Counted from the stretch's first letter, positions 56,116 through 64,000 are shown. The stretch is 64,000 bases of DNA from Streptomyces actinomycinicus (GCF_016741775.1 NZ_JAERRK010000001.1:806001-870000); one strand, 5' to 3'. Notes: a model not told the origin generated them from the letters alone. A program made the numbers and translations.

Positions 56116-57243
56116 ATGGCCACACGCAGGAGATTCATCGGCGCCGCCACCGCGGCCGGTGCGGCGTCGCTTCTCGGGAGCGTGCCGGGAGCCGCGTACG
56201 CCGACACCGCCGCCACGGACGCGGAGCGCGAACGGCAGGCGCGGGACGCGATCCGCGCCGTCAACGCCGACATGCGGCGCAACTACGCGGCCCTCAAGGC
56301 CGACCTGACCACCCGGCTCGGCCCGGTCGTCATCGTCCAGAACGACGCCCGGGGCGGCCTCTACACCCTGGTTCACCAGGGAGAGCAGGAGTCCCTGCAC
56401 CCCGTCGCCGAGACCTTCGAACTCGCCAAGTCGATCGCCCACGTCCCGCTGGGTCTGTTCTCGGTGCTCGCGCCCTACCTGAGCAGCCGGGTGCCGGCCG
56501 CGCACAGCGCCGACATCGACCCGCACGACCTCGCCATGGTCGCCGCCAAGGGCCCGCGCGACGAGGGCTGGATCCCGCCGCTCCAGGACTTCTCCCGCAC
56601 CCTGGACACCGCCCGCGCACGACTGCAGGACGCGCACCTGCCGAAGGACCTCGAGGGCTCGTGCGCGAAGATCCTGGACCGGGCGCACGAGTTCATCGCG
56701 AACGCGACCCGCACCCGCTCCTTCGACATGAAGTCGTTCGAGGACTTCTCGGGCGGCGTGTACCCGAACGTCCGCACCAACATGTACTTCGCGTCCAAGG
56801 CGCAGATCGAGGGCGTCGGCGACCTCATGACCCGCTGGCGCAGGAAGCTCGGCGAGGACGCCTGGCGCGGTCTGTACGTCGTCGTCCTGTCGATCTGGAC
56901 GACGTCCGTCCTGAACCAGAACAGCATCATCATCAAGAACTACATGGACCCGGCCAAGGTCGACACCCACCTGATCGACCTGGCCACCGCGGAACTGCCC
57001 GCCGACCCGGTCCATGTGGCTCTGGACAATCTCGCGCGGATCGTGCAGGACAACATCGCCGCGGAAATGGTCTTCTCCACCGACCAGGAAGTCGCCGACG
57101 CACTCAAGGGAAAGCAGGACCTGCTCTCCGAGGAAATTCTGCGGCTGCTCGGCGGGACCGGCGCGAATTCCGTGGCCGGCGCGAACCAGCTGGTCTGTCC
57201 TTTCCGCAACAAGACGGCGGGCGGCACCACGGTAATGGCGTAG
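56116..57243 (+). CDS. Tat-exported protein of unknown function
   Basis: A 375-residue protein with a twin-arginine signal: TRRRFIGAATAAGAASLLGSVPGAAYA, cut after AYA. The mature part is largely helical (AERERQARDAIRAVNADMRRNYAAL), then a strand region VVIVQNDARGGLYTLVHQGEQ, and further helices to the C-terminus; a Cys pair may exist (SCAKILD and LVCPFRN). No catalytic motif or named domain was recognised. Tat export suggests that it folds, perhaps with a cofactor, before secretion. AGGAGG lies upstream and a -10-like TATAGC at 56051. An MFS gene follows after 15 bases. Confidence 0.8.
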   Translation: MATRRRFIGAATAAGAASLLGSVPGAAYADTAATDAERERQARDAIRAVNADMRRNYAALKADLTTRLGPVVIVQNDARGGLYTLVHQGEQESLHPVAETFELAKSIAHVPLGLFSVLAPYLSSRVPAAHSADIDPHDLAMVAAKGPRDEGWIPPLQDFSRTLDTARARLQDAHLPKDLEGSCAKILDRAHEFIANATRTRSFDMKSFEDFSGGVYPNVRTNMYFASKAQIEGVGDLMTRWRRKLGEDAWRGLYVVVLSIWTTSVLNQNSIIIKNYMDPAKVDTHLIDLATAELPADPVHVALDNLARIVQDNIAAEMVFSTDQEVADALKGKQDLLSEEILRLLGGTGANSVAGANQLVCPFRNKTAGGTTVMA

Positions 57244-57258
57244 GCCGCGTGGGAAGAC

Positions 57259-58749
57259 ATGAAATTCTCGCTCGCACGCCATCGCGCGGCACACCTGTGG
57301 ACACTCGCCGGTCTCGCGCTCCTCGCCCTCAACCTGCGGGCGGCCGTCACCGGCGTCCCGCCGCTGCTCGACGATCTGCAGCGCACGCTCGGGCTCAGCG
57401 GAACGCAGGCCGGTCTCCTGACCACCCTGCCCGTGTTGTGCCTCGGGCTGTTCGCCTCGCTCGCCCCGCCGCTGGCCCGCAGGGCCGGCGGCGAGGCGGC
57501 CGTCGCGGGCGCCCTCGCCCTGCTCACCACCGGCATCCTGGTACGGGCACTCCCGTCGCAGGTGTCGCTGTTCACCGGCACCGTACTGGCGGGGGCGGGC
57601 ATCGCCCTCGGCAACGTGCTGCTGCCCGCCGTCGTCAAGCGTCACTTCGCCGGCCAGGTGGGACCCCTCACCGGTCTGGCCATGATGCTGATGGCGGGCG
57701 GCGGCGCCGTCGCCGCGGGCCTGGCGGTGCCGCTGTACGACCACGCGGGCCGGCGGGTGGCCCTCGCGGTGTGGGCGGCACCGGCCCTGGCCGCCGCCCT
57801 GCTGTGGGCCGCACTGGCCGCCCGCCGCCGAGAGAACCCTCCCGGCGCCGCCCACCCACCCACCCCCACAACCACCCCGGCACCCCCCGACGACTCCCGG
57901 CCGGTCGGCCCCGGGACCGCCCCGGTACTCCCCGACGACTCCCGGCGGGTCGGCCCCGGGACTGCCCCGGTACTCCCCGAGGACTCGCGGCCGGTCGGCC
58001 CCGGGACCGCCCCGGTACTCCCCGAGGACTCGCGGCCGGTCGGCCCCGGGGCCGACCCCGCGCCCCCGGGGGGCTCCCTGTGGCGCTCGCCGCTCGCCTG
58101 GGCGGTGGCGGGCTACCTGGGCATGGTGTCGTTGCTGTTCTATGCGCTGACGGCCTGGTTGCCCGAGGTCATGCGGGACCGTGGGGTCGCCCCCGCGGAG
58201 GCCGGGGCGATGGTCTCGGTCATGCAGCTCATCGGGATCCCGCTGGGACTCGCCGTCCCGGTGCTCGCGGCTCGCCGGCCGACGCAGCGCTCGCTGGTCA
58301 CCGGCATCGCCGTGGCGAAGGCGGTCGGCCTGCTCGGGGTGCTCCTGCTCCCGCAGGCGGCCTGGCTGTGGATCTGCGTCCTCGGCACCGCCACCGGCAG
58401 CGCCTTCCCGCTCGCGTTCACCCTGCTCACCCTGCGGTCACCGAACCCGCAGGTCGCCGCCCGGCTGTCCGGCATGGCACAGGCCGGCGGCTACCTGGTG
58501 GCCGCGGCGGGCCCGCTGGCCGTCGGTCTGCTGCACGGCGTCACCGGCGGCTGGGCGGTGCCCCTGCTGTTCCTGCTCGTGCTGGTGGTCCCGGAGGCGC
58601 TGTTCGGCCTCCCGGCCGCCGGCCCCGGCTTCGTCCCCCACGAGCCAGGTGATCACGGTGAGTCGGGTGAGCACAGTGAGCCGGGTGACGACGGTGAGCC
58701 GGGCGGCGCCGGCACCACCGAACTGGCCGCCCTCCAGAAGACCCGCTGA
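57259..58749 (+). CDS. CynX/NimT-type MFS transporter with repeat-bearing central loop
   Basis: A 496-residue membrane protein of the cyanate/2-nitroimidazole permease branch: LNLRAAVTGVPPLLDDLQRTLGLSGTQAGLLTTLPVLCLGLFA at the N-terminus and WLPEVMRDRGVAPAEAGAMVSVMQLIGIPLGL at helix 7. The two six-helix halves are joined by a loop of about 65 residues holding four 15-residue repeats (PDDSRPVGPGTAPVL-like). The C-terminal tail is acidic (ESGEHSEPGDDGEPGG). It follows the Tat-exported gene by 15 bases and is likely co-transcribed with it. A perfect terminator follows. Confidence 0.87.
   Translation: MKFSLARHRAAHLWTLAGLALLALNLRAAVTGVPPLLDDLQRTLGLSGTQAGLLTTLPVLCLGLFASLAPPLARRAGGEAAVAGALALLTTGILVRALPSQVSLFTGTVLAGAGIALGNVLLPAVVKRHFAGQVGPLTGLAMMLMAGGGAVAAGLAVPLYDHAGRRVALAVWAAPALAAALLWAALAARRRENPPGAAHPPTPTTTPAPPDDSRPVGPGTAPVLPDDSRRVGPGTAPVLPEDSRPVGPGTAPVLPEDSRPVGPGADPAPPGGSLWRSPLAWAVAGYLGMVSLLFYALTAWLPEVMRDRGVAPAEAGAMVSVMQLIGIPLGLAVPVLAARRPTQRSLVTGIAVAKAVGLLGVLLLPQAAWLWICVLGTATGSAFPLAFTLLTLRSPNPQVAARLSGMAQAGGYLVAAAGPLAVGLLHGVTGGWAVPLLFLLVLVVPEALFGLPAAGPGFVPHEPGDHGESGEHSEPGDDGEPGGAGTTELAALQKTR
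57886..58065. repeat. Four 45-bp tandem repeats in the MFS gene
   Basis: Units begin at 57886, 57931, 57976 and 58021, exactly 45 bases apart, so the frame is kept and 15-residue copies result. They differ by only a few bases, indicating recent expansion. Confidence 0.92.
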
Positions 58750-58765
58750 ACACCGCCGCCATCAG

Positions 58766-58811
58766 CACAGAGGCCCAGGCGCTCTCCCGGGAGAGCGCCT
58801 GGGCCTCTGTG
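58766..58811. terminator. 46-bp perfect palindrome, bidirectional terminator
   Basis: Twenty-one base pairs (58766-58786 with 58791-58811) pair without mismatch around CCGG, itself self-complementary. It lies between the convergent MFS gene and the membrane protein gene at 58835. Confidence 0.93.
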
Positions 58812-58834
58812 TTCGTCGCGGGGCGTGCGGTCAC

Positions 58835-59353
58835 TCAATGTGCCCCGTCACGTGCCTTCTCCATCGTCTTCCACGCGTCGATCCGCTCCTGGCGGGACCT
58901 GCGCAGATCTTGTTCAGGGAACGGATCCCTGGATCGGCCCGCCCACTGGCGCAGATAAGTTCCCTTGCCGCCCGGCACGTCACGTACGGCGGTGACGATC
59001 ATGCAGTCCCCTGCGAACTGCTTGAAGTCGCCGGAGAGCCACTTGCCTTGACGGGGCTCCACGGCTTGGGCGAGCTTCGTGCCGTCCTCGTCGTAGATGA
59101 CGATCTTCTGCGGGCCCATGCGGGGGACGCAGGAGCCCGGCGTGGGGCCGTCGTCCGCATTCTCACCCGGCACGACGCCCACCTCGTACGCGGTGAACGG
59201 AGTGCGATCGACCCAGGGCTGCCAGACTCCCACCACGATGCCGAGCGTGACGACGCACGCGCCCACGATCACCGCGCGCCGGGCTGTGCGCACCCTCGGT
59301 TTCCCAGGCTCCGGCGGTGCCTCGGACAGCGACGGTGATCCCGAGTCGTTCAC
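58835..59353 (-). CDS. Single-pass membrane protein of unknown function
   Basis: A 172-residue protein: Pro-rich cytoplasmic head, one span (AVIVGACVVTLGIVVGVWQPW, about 27-46), then an external domain with two Cys (GSCVPRMGPQKIVIYDEDGTK and GDCMIVTAVRD) that could form a disulfide, ending in a charged helix (RRSRQERIDAWKTMEKARD). GTG 59353 is the only sensible start. No family recognised. Confidence 0.75.
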   Translation of the reverse strand: MNDSGSPSLSEAPPEPGKPRVRTARRAVIVGACVVTLGIVVGVWQPWVDRTPFTAYEVGVVPGENADDGPTPGSCVPRMGPQKIVIYDEDGTKLAQAVEPRQGKWLSGDFKQFAGDCMIVTAVRDVPGGKGTYLRQWAGRSRDPFPEQDLRRSRQERIDAWKTMEKARDGAH

Positions 59354-59481
59354 AGGCCCCCCTCATCCCGGGAAAGATCATCATAAGGGCGAGTGACGGT
59401 CAAGCCGCCTGTCGACGCCGGACAGGCCTCTGACCCACCGGGCTCGGCTCGCGAGGGGCCGGGTACGCGGTGTACGACAAA

Positions 59482-59524
59482 GCCGTCGGCCGGCACTCAG
59501 CGAGGCGGAGTGCCGGCCGACGGC
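59482..59524 (-). terminator. Perfect 17-bp hairpin downstream of glnA
   Basis: Arms 59482-59498 and 59508-59524 are exact complements with a 9-base loop, about 50 bases beyond the glnA stop. Confidence 0.9.
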
Positions 59525-59572
59525 CCACAGCTGGTCCAGGGGAGCGGTTGCCCGCTCCGGCCTGGGGCGATG

Positions 59573-60982
59573 TCACACGTCGAAGTACAGCTCGAACTCG
59601 TGCGGGTGCGGGCGCAGCTGGAGCGGGGCGATCTCGTTGGTGCGCTTGAGGTCGATCCACGTCTCGATCAGGTCGGACGTGAACACGTCGCCCTGGAGGA
59701 GGAACTCGTGGTCGGCCTCCAGCGCGTCGAGGACGGCGTTCAGCGAGGTCGGGACCTGGGCGACGTTCGCGTGCTCCTCGGGAGCCAGCTCGTACAGGTC
59801 CTTGTCGATCGGCTCGGCCGGCTCGATCTTGTTCTTGATGCCGTCCAGACCCGCGAGGAGCAGGGCCGAGAAGGCCAGGTACGGGTTGCCGGAGGAGTCC
59901 GGGGCGCGGAACTCGACGCGCTTGGCCTTCGGGTTGGAACCCGTGATCGGGATACGCATCGCGGCGGAGCGGTTGCGCTGCGAGTACACCAGGTTGATCG
60001 GCGCCTCGAAGCCCGGGACCAGGCGGTGGTACGAGTTCACCGTCGGGTTGGTGAAGGCCAGCAGCGACGGGGCGTGCTTGAGGATGCCGCCGATGTAGTA
60101 GCGGGCCGTGTCCGACAGGCCCGCGTAACCGGCCTCGTCGTAGAACAGCGGGTCGCCGTTGGCCCACAGCGACTGGTGCACGTGCATGCCCGAGCCGTTG
60201 TCACCGAAGATCGGCTTCGGCATGAAGGTCGCGGTCTTGCCGTTGCGCCAGGCCACGTTCTTCACGATGTACTTGAAGAGCTGCAGGTCGTCCGCGGCGG
60301 CGAGCAGGGTGTTGAACTTGTAGTTGATCTCCGCCTGGCCGGCGGTGCCCACCTCGTGGTGCTGGCGCTCGACCTTCAGGCCCTGCTTGTCCAGCTCCAG
60401 GGAGATCTCGGCGCGCAGGTCGGCGAAGTGGTCGACCGGCGGGACCGGGAAGTAACCGCCCTTGTAGCGGACCTTGTAACCACGGTTGTTCTCCAGGGCG
60501 CCGGTGTTCCAGGCACCCGCCTCGGAGTCGATGTGGTAGAAGGACTCGTTCGCGCCGGTCGCGAAGCGGACCGAGTCGAAGACGTAGAACTCGGCCTCGG
60601 GACCGAAGTACGCGGTGTCCGCGATACCGGTCGACGCGAGGTAGGCCTCCGCCTTCTTCGCCACGTTGCGCGGGTCACGGGAGTACTGCTCGCCCGTGAT
60701 CGGGTCGTGGATGAAGAAGTTGACGTTGAGGGTCTTGTCGCGGCGGAACGGGTCCACGCGGGCGGTGGACAGGTCGGCGCGCAGCGCCATGTCGGACTCG
60801 TGGATGGCCTGGAAACCGCGGATCGACGATCCGTCGAAGGCCAGCTCCTCGTCCGGGTCGAACGCCTCGACGGGCACCGTGAAGTGCTGCATGACGCCCG
60901 GCAGGTCGCAGAAACGGACGTCGACGAACTTGACGTCCTCGTCCGCGATGAACTTCTTGGCCTCGTCGGCGTTCTGGAACAT
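59573..60982 (-). CDS. glnA: Glutamine synthetase type I
   Basis: A 469-residue dodecameric-type GSI. Landmarks: [42 protein letters not shown] (metal-binding Glu), [11 protein letters not shown] (catalytic), the ATP-binding [16 protein letters not shown], and the adenylylation loop with the target Tyr in [11 protein letters not shown]. GlnE, also in this window, modifies that Tyr. The ATG at 60982 follows AGGAGG. A GlnR-type site lies at 61080-61117. It is the main ammonia-assimilating enzyme. Confidence 0.97.
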   Translation of the reverse strand: MFQNADEAKKFIADEDVKFVDVRFCDLPGVMQHFTVPVEAFDPDEELAFDGSSIRGFQAIHESDMALRADLSTARVDPFRRDKTLNVNFFIHDPITGEQYSRDPRNVAKKAEAYLASTGIADTAYFGPEAEFYVFDSVRFATGANESFYHIDSEAGAWNTGALENNRGYKVRYKGGYFPVPPVDHFADLRAEISLELDKQGLKVERQHHEVGTAGQAEINYKFNTLLAAADDLQLFKYIVKNVAWRNGKTATFMPKPIFGDNGSGMHVHQSLWANGDPLFYDEAGYAGLSDTARYYIGGILKHAPSLLAFTNPTVNSYHRLVPGFEAPINLVYSQRNRSAAMRIPITGSNPKAKRVEFRAPDSSGNPYLAFSALLLAGLDGIKNKIEPAEPIDKDLYELAPEEHANVAQVPTSLNAVLDALEADHEFLLQGDVFTSDLIETWIDLKRTNEIAPLQLRPHPHEFELYFDV

Positions 60983-61079
60983 CCAGCTCCTCCTACTCCC
61001 GACCGTCCTCGCCGGGGTGGTAGATCGTTCGTGCGGCCAGTGCGGTGGCACACGCTGGTCTCGACCCTAGGGACGGGTG

Positions 61080-61117
61080 ATTTCTCGGGCGTGACCCGTT
61101 TGTTTCGCAGAAGTTAA
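61080..61117 (-). promoter_or_regulatory. GlnR-type binding site of glnA
   Basis: Read on the minus strand from 61117: TTAAC, GAAAC, GTCAC and GAAAT at exactly six-base spacing, matching the double a-site/b-site layout of GlnR (gTnAC-n6-GaAAC) and, as I recall, the S. coelicolor glnA site. It lies about 100 bases before the glnA start. Confidence 0.85.
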
Positions 61118-61160
61118 CCGGCCACCTGTCCACCGTAGCCCCGACACACCCCTGCGCGTA

Positions 61161-61186
61161 GTGCCCGAAACCGGGCACAGTACCGT
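61161..61186 (+). promoter_or_regulatory. Putative promoter of the RDD gene with a small dyad
   Basis: GTGCCCG (61161-61167) and CGGGCAC (61172-61178) form a perfect dyad with an AAAC loop, directly followed by a -10-like TACCGT (61181-61186) that ends six bases before the GTG start. No ribosome binding site fits, suggesting a leaderless message under a possible operator. Confidence 0.4.
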
Positions 61187-61192
61187 GGACGC

Positions 61193-61660
61193 GTGGACAA
61201 GAGGCAGGCAATGGGATCGTGGCTCTCCGGGCCGCGCGCGGCCATGGAAGAGGCGGGCGCCGACTTCGGATACCGGGGCGAGCAGCTCGGTCTCCCGGAG
61301 CAGGGGCCGAACTCGATCGCACGGCCCGGACGGCGCCTCGGCGCCCTCGCCGTGGACTGGGCGCTGTGCGTCCTTATCGCATACGGCCTGGTCACGCACG
61401 GCTACAGCCCCGCTACGAGCAACTGGGCGCTCGGCATCTTCTTCGTCCTCGGCGCCCTCACCGTCGGCACGGTCGGCTCCACGCCCGGCAAGCGGCTCTT
61501 CGGCCTGCGCGTCGTGGCCCTGGAGACCGGCACGGTCAGCCCCGGCCGCGCCCTGCTGCGCACGGTCCTGCTGTGCCTGGCGATCCCCGCGCTGGTCTGG
61601 GACCGCGACGGCCGCGGCCTGCACGACCGGCTCGCGAAGACGGTCGAGGTACGGATCTGA
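61193..61660 (+). CDS. RDD family membrane protein
   Basis: A 155-residue protein with the RDD domain: Arg-Arg-Leu-Gly-Ala-Leu-Ala-Val-Asp (RRLGALAVDWALCVLIAYGL) at about residues 48-67, a second span LGIFFVLGALTVGTVG, TPGKRLFGLRVV, and a final HDRLAKTVEV. The GTG at 61193 (MDKRQAMGSWLSGPRAA) was preferred to the ATG six codons later because it matches the N-terminus I recall from S. coelicolor. Some RDD proteins act in sodium export, most are unassigned. It diverges from glnA. Confidence 0.87.
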   Translation: MDKRQAMGSWLSGPRAAMEEAGADFGYRGEQLGLPEQGPNSIARPGRRLGALAVDWALCVLIAYGLVTHGYSPATSNWALGIFFVLGALTVGTVGSTPGKRLFGLRVVALETGTVSPGRALLRTVLLCLAIPALVWDRDGRGLHDRLAKTVEVRI

Positions 61661-61718
61661 CCCCCTGAACCCGGTGGTCTGACCCCCTGAACCCGGTGTT
61701 GACCCCCTGAACCCGGTG
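61658..61718. repeat. Three direct repeats starting at the RDD stop codon
   Basis: TGACCCCCTGAACCCGGTG occurs three times (61658-61676, 61680-61698 and 61700-61718) without mismatch. The first copy begins with the stop codon of the RDD gene. The AACCCGGTG at the end of each copy is also the left arm of the following hairpin. Confidence 0.93.
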
Positions 61719-61736
61719 GCCGGCAGCCACCGGGTT
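61710..61736. terminator. Hairpin after the RDD gene
   Basis: AACCCGGTGGC (61710-61720) pairs perfectly with GCCACCGGGTT (61726-61736) over a CGGCA loop. The preceding repeats supply two further partial left arms that could compete. Confidence 0.85.
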
Positions 61737-61831
61737 CACCCGGTGCCCTTTTCCGCTTCCGCGCCGGCCCGTCCGCTCGGCACGGCGCCCCTTCGAGCCC
61801 CGGCGCCCCTCACCGCCCCGGGCACGTCCGC

Positions 61832-63490
61832 TCAGCGTCGGCGCAGTACGTCCGCCAGCACTCCCCGCAGCTCGCCCTCCGGGTCCCCGGCCGCGCCGGC
61901 GGAGCGCCAGGCCACGAACCCGTCCGGCCGTACCAGCACCGCCCCGTCCGCCGTCGTGCCGTGCGCTGCCGCCCAGTCCCCGCCGCCTCCCTGGGCCTCC
62001 CCGTCGTACGTCAGGTCCGCGTCCGCCCCGGCACCGATCCGGTACGCCTCCAGACGTACGCCGTCCGTGCCGGCGATGCGCCGGGCGGCGGCGTGCCAGG
62101 CCGCGCCGGCCGCCGACCCCGCGTCGCAGAGCAGCACCAGCGACCGCTCGTAGAGGTCGACCGTGGAGACCCGCTCGCCCCCGCGGCGCAGCCACAGGTG
62201 CGGGGCCCGGCTGCCCGGGTCCGCGGTCAGCCGCACCCCTTCGGGTACGACCGGCTGGGACTGGTCGGCGCCCAGGACGGCGCCCTCCAGATAGCGGTAG
62301 GCGAGCACGACCGGGAGGATGCCGCTGCGCGGCCCGCCGCCCACACCGGGGGTGGGGGCGAAGCCGGGGTGGCTGTGCTCCACCGAGCGGGCCGAGGCGC
62401 GGGCGCTGGTGGCCATGGCGACCGGCCGGCGCTCGGTGTCGTAGGTCTCCAGCAGCCCGGGCCCGGCCCAGCCCTCCAGGACGGCGGAGAGTTTCCAGGC
62501 CAGGTTGTGGGCGTCCTGGATGCCGGTGTTGGAGCCGAAAGCGCCGGTCGGGGACATTTCGTGGGCCGAGTCGCCGGCGAGCAGCACCCGGCCGGCCGTG
62601 TACCGCTCGGCGACGCGTTCGGCGGCGCGCCAGGACGCCTTGCCGGTGATCTCGACGTCGAGGCCGGGGACGCCGACGGCCAGGCGGATGTGCCGTTGCA
62701 GCCGCTCCTCGGTGAACTCCTCCAGCGTCTCGCCCTGCTCCGGGTGCCAGGGGGCGTGGAAGACCCAGTGCTCCTTGTTGTCGACGGGCAGCAGCGCGCC
62801 GTCCGCCTCGGGGTTGGTGAGGTAGCAGCAGATGAACCGCCGGTCGCCGACGGTGTCCGCGAGCAGCTTGGAGCGGAAGGTGACGCTCACGTTGGCGAAG
62901 AGGTCGCCGGGGCCGCTCTGCCCGATGCCGAGTCTGCGCCGCACCGGGCTGCGCGGGCCGTCGCAGGCGACCAGGTAGTCCGCGCGGACCGTGTACAGCT
63001 CGTCGCTGTCGCGGTCCCGGACGAACGCCGTCACTCCTTCGGGGCCCTGCTCGAAGGACTCCAGTTCGTGGAAGTAGCGGAGGTCGCCGCCGAGCGCCCG
63101 AGCCGCCTTCAGGAGCACCGGTTCCAGGTCGTTCTGGCTGCACAGGCACCACGTCGTGGGGCTGAACCTCGCGAGTCCGCCACCCGGGTCGATCTGCCGG
63201 AAGAGCCACTCGCCCGCGTCACCGACCAGGGTCGGGGTCTGCAGGATGCCGTGGTTGTCCGCGAGGAGCGAGGCCGCCGACTTGATGTCCGGCTCGATGC
63301 CGGCCACCCGGTACAGCTCCATCGTCCGCAGGTTGTTGCCGCGGCCACGCGGGTGGATCGAGGTCCCGGAGTGCCGCTCGACGAGCATGTGGGGTACGCC
63401 GAGACGGCCCAGGAACACGGACAGGGACAGGCCCACCAGAGAGCCGCCCACGACGAGGACGGGGACCTGGTGATCGGCTTTCTGCTGCAT
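61832..63490 (-). CDS. Polyketide FAD-dependent monooxygenase (spore pigment hydroxylase type)
   Basis: A 552-residue group A flavin monooxygenase of the aromatic polyketide class. It has the FAD-binding VLVVGGSLVGLSLSVFLGRLG, the DG motif YLVACDGPRSPVRRRLG and the GD motif LLAGDSAHEMSPTGAFGSNTGIQD. The C-terminal thioredoxin-like domain (about 400-550) is that of RdmE/PgaE-like hydroxylases. The ATG at 63490 follows a TTG that is less likely. It diverges from a SchA/CurD-like gene exactly as the hydroxylase whiE-ORFVIII does from the pigment operon, so I assign it to spore pigment. Confidence 0.85.
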   Translation of the reverse strand: MQQKADHQVPVLVVGGSLVGLSLSVFLGRLGVPHMLVERHSGTSIHPRGRGNNLRTMELYRVAGIEPDIKSAASLLADNHGILQTPTLVGDAGEWLFRQIDPGGGLARFSPTTWCLCSQNDLEPVLLKAARALGGDLRYFHELESFEQGPEGVTAFVRDRDSDELYTVRADYLVACDGPRSPVRRRLGIGQSGPGDLFANVSVTFRSKLLADTVGDRRFICCYLTNPEADGALLPVDNKEHWVFHAPWHPEQGETLEEFTEERLQRHIRLAVGVPGLDVEITGKASWRAAERVAERYTAGRVLLAGDSAHEMSPTGAFGSNTGIQDAHNLAWKLSAVLEGWAGPGLLETYDTERRPVAMATSARASARSVEHSHPGFAPTPGVGGGPRSGILPVVLAYRYLEGAVLGADQSQPVVPEGVRLTADPGSRAPHLWLRRGGERVSTVDLYERSLVLLCDAGSAAGAAWHAAARRIAGTDGVRLEAYRIGAGADADLTYDGEAQGGGGDWAAAHGTTADGAVLVRPDGFVAWRSAGAAGDPEGELRGVLADVLRRR

Positions 63491-63691
63491 CAAGGCTCCA
63501 GTGGCAGGGGTGGGGATGTGGGGCGCTCTGGTGTTTCTGTGCCCTCTGGGAGGCCTTCCGCGTGCTCAATCACCCACGTGGTTCACGCGAGTCGCGCATA
63601 CCGCGGGAAGGGGCACAGGATCAAGAAGCGCTGACGTCGCGTCATCGGCGGCCGGCGTTCGCCCCTGCCCCCGTCAAGGAGATGCGCAGCA
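63491..63691. promoter_or_regulatory. Divergent promoter region of the pigment genes
   Basis: A 201-base gap between the hydroxylase and the SchA/CurD-like gene. A perfect palindrome CCACGTGG lies at 63574-63581 roughly midway. No confident -10/-35 pairs were identified. Confidence 0.4.
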
Positions 63692-64000
63692 ATGACCACC
63701 ATGTCGGAAAAGCTTTCGGACCAGTTGACGCACCAGGTGTCGACACGGGTCTCCCAGTCCGTGTTCGACGGCTCCCGTCTCCGGGTCGTCCTCCTCGTGG
63801 ACGTCCACGACGGCGCCCAGCAGCAGTTCCTGGAGGCTTACGAGCAACTGTGCAACCAGGTGGCGCAGGTGCCCGGCCACGTCAGCGACCAGCTGTGCCA
63901 GTCGATCGAGAACCCCTCCCAATGGCTCATCACGAGCGAGTGGGAGAGCGCCCCGCCGTTCCTCACCTGGGTGAACAGCGAGGAACACGTCCGGATGGTG
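63692..64000 (+). CDS. SchA/CurD-like (whiE-ORFI type) protein, 3' truncated by window
   Basis: The first 103 codons of a gene open at the window end. ATG 63692 follows GGAG. After a hydrophilic lead (MTTMSEKLSDQLTHQVSTRVSQSVFDGS) comes a ferredoxin-like antibiotic-monooxygenase fold: LRVVLLVDVHDGAQQQFLEAYEQLCNQVAQVPGHV, QWLITSEWESAPPFLTWVNSEEHVRM. This matches the SchA/CurD-like proteins that open spore pigment operons (whiE-ORFI) and act near the aromatic polyketide ring steps. The rest of the operon would lie to the right. Confidence 0.82.
   Translation, partial: MTTMSEKLSDQLTHQVSTRVSQSVFDGSRLRVVLLVDVHDGAQQQFLEAYEQLCNQVAQVPGHVSDQLCQSIENPSQWLITSEWESAPPFLTWVNSEEHVRMV

Overview
The window is high-GC actinobacterial DNA, almost certainly Streptomyces. 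The grounds are a type I glutamine synthetase plus the eukaryote-like GSII, a third GS-like gene (glnA2), the adenylyltransferase glnE, a malR-malEFG maltose locus without its own ATPase gene, GTG starts and dense packing. From memory, the middle (about 8 to 61.7 kb) follows the order of S. coelicolor SCO2241 to SCO2197. The two ends look accessory: a lasso-peptide maturation locus enters from the left, and a spore-pigment (whiE-like) aromatic polyketide locus begins at the right.

Layout. 1-2.1 kb: lasso peptide cyclase (5' end missing), RRE protein B1 and leader peptidase B2, translationally coupled. 2.1-5.6 kb: secreted S53 peptidase and a DUF3105/DUF305 membrane pair. 5.7-7.7 kb: nitric oxide sensor nsrR and flavohaemoglobin hmpA, each with an NsrR-type operator, around a monooxygenase gene remnant. 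8-9.8 kb: glnA2 and a VOC protein. 10-15.5 kb: DHA2 exporter, a phosphoesterase/MFS/beta-propeller operon and a DUF72 protein. 15.6-18.8 kb: tandem repeats and glnE. 18.8-33.5 kb: PAP2 phosphatase, then alpha-glucan use: malR, malEFG, alpha-glucosidase, secreted alpha-amylase and a giant amylase-pullulanase, with MalR-type CTTGCA/CTTGCTGAAA boxes in the promoter regions. 33.5-39.7 kb: a tautomerase, a metal-hydrolase/ferredoxin-reductase/TetR operon, a sigma-like membrane protein, a TPR protein and a lipoprotein. 39.8-46.9 kb: DUF1996 protein, two-component system, epimerase, receiver-less winged-helix regulator, glnII. 47-59.4 kb: MarR/hydrolase pair, ArsC-like protein, HTH_42 protein, HtpX/PspAB stress pair, GlxA-type regulator with isochorismatase, a Tat-exported unknown protein and a CynX-type MFS protein. 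59.5-61.7 kb: glnA and an RDD protein. 61.8-64 kb: polyketide FAD hydroxylase diverging from a SchA/CurD-like gene cut by the window end.

How it works together. GlnA and GlnII make glutamine; GlnE adenylylates GlnA; 38-bp GlnR-type sites precede both glnA and glnII. Extracellular amylase and pullulanase debranch and cut starch, MalEFG imports maltodextrins, the intracellular alpha-glucosidase finishes them, and MalR represses the set. NsrR probably controls itself and hmpA.

No rRNA, tRNA, CRISPR array, insertion sequence or phage gene was recognised. All family calls come from reading the translated sequences without database searches; locus parallels to S. coelicolor are from memory.
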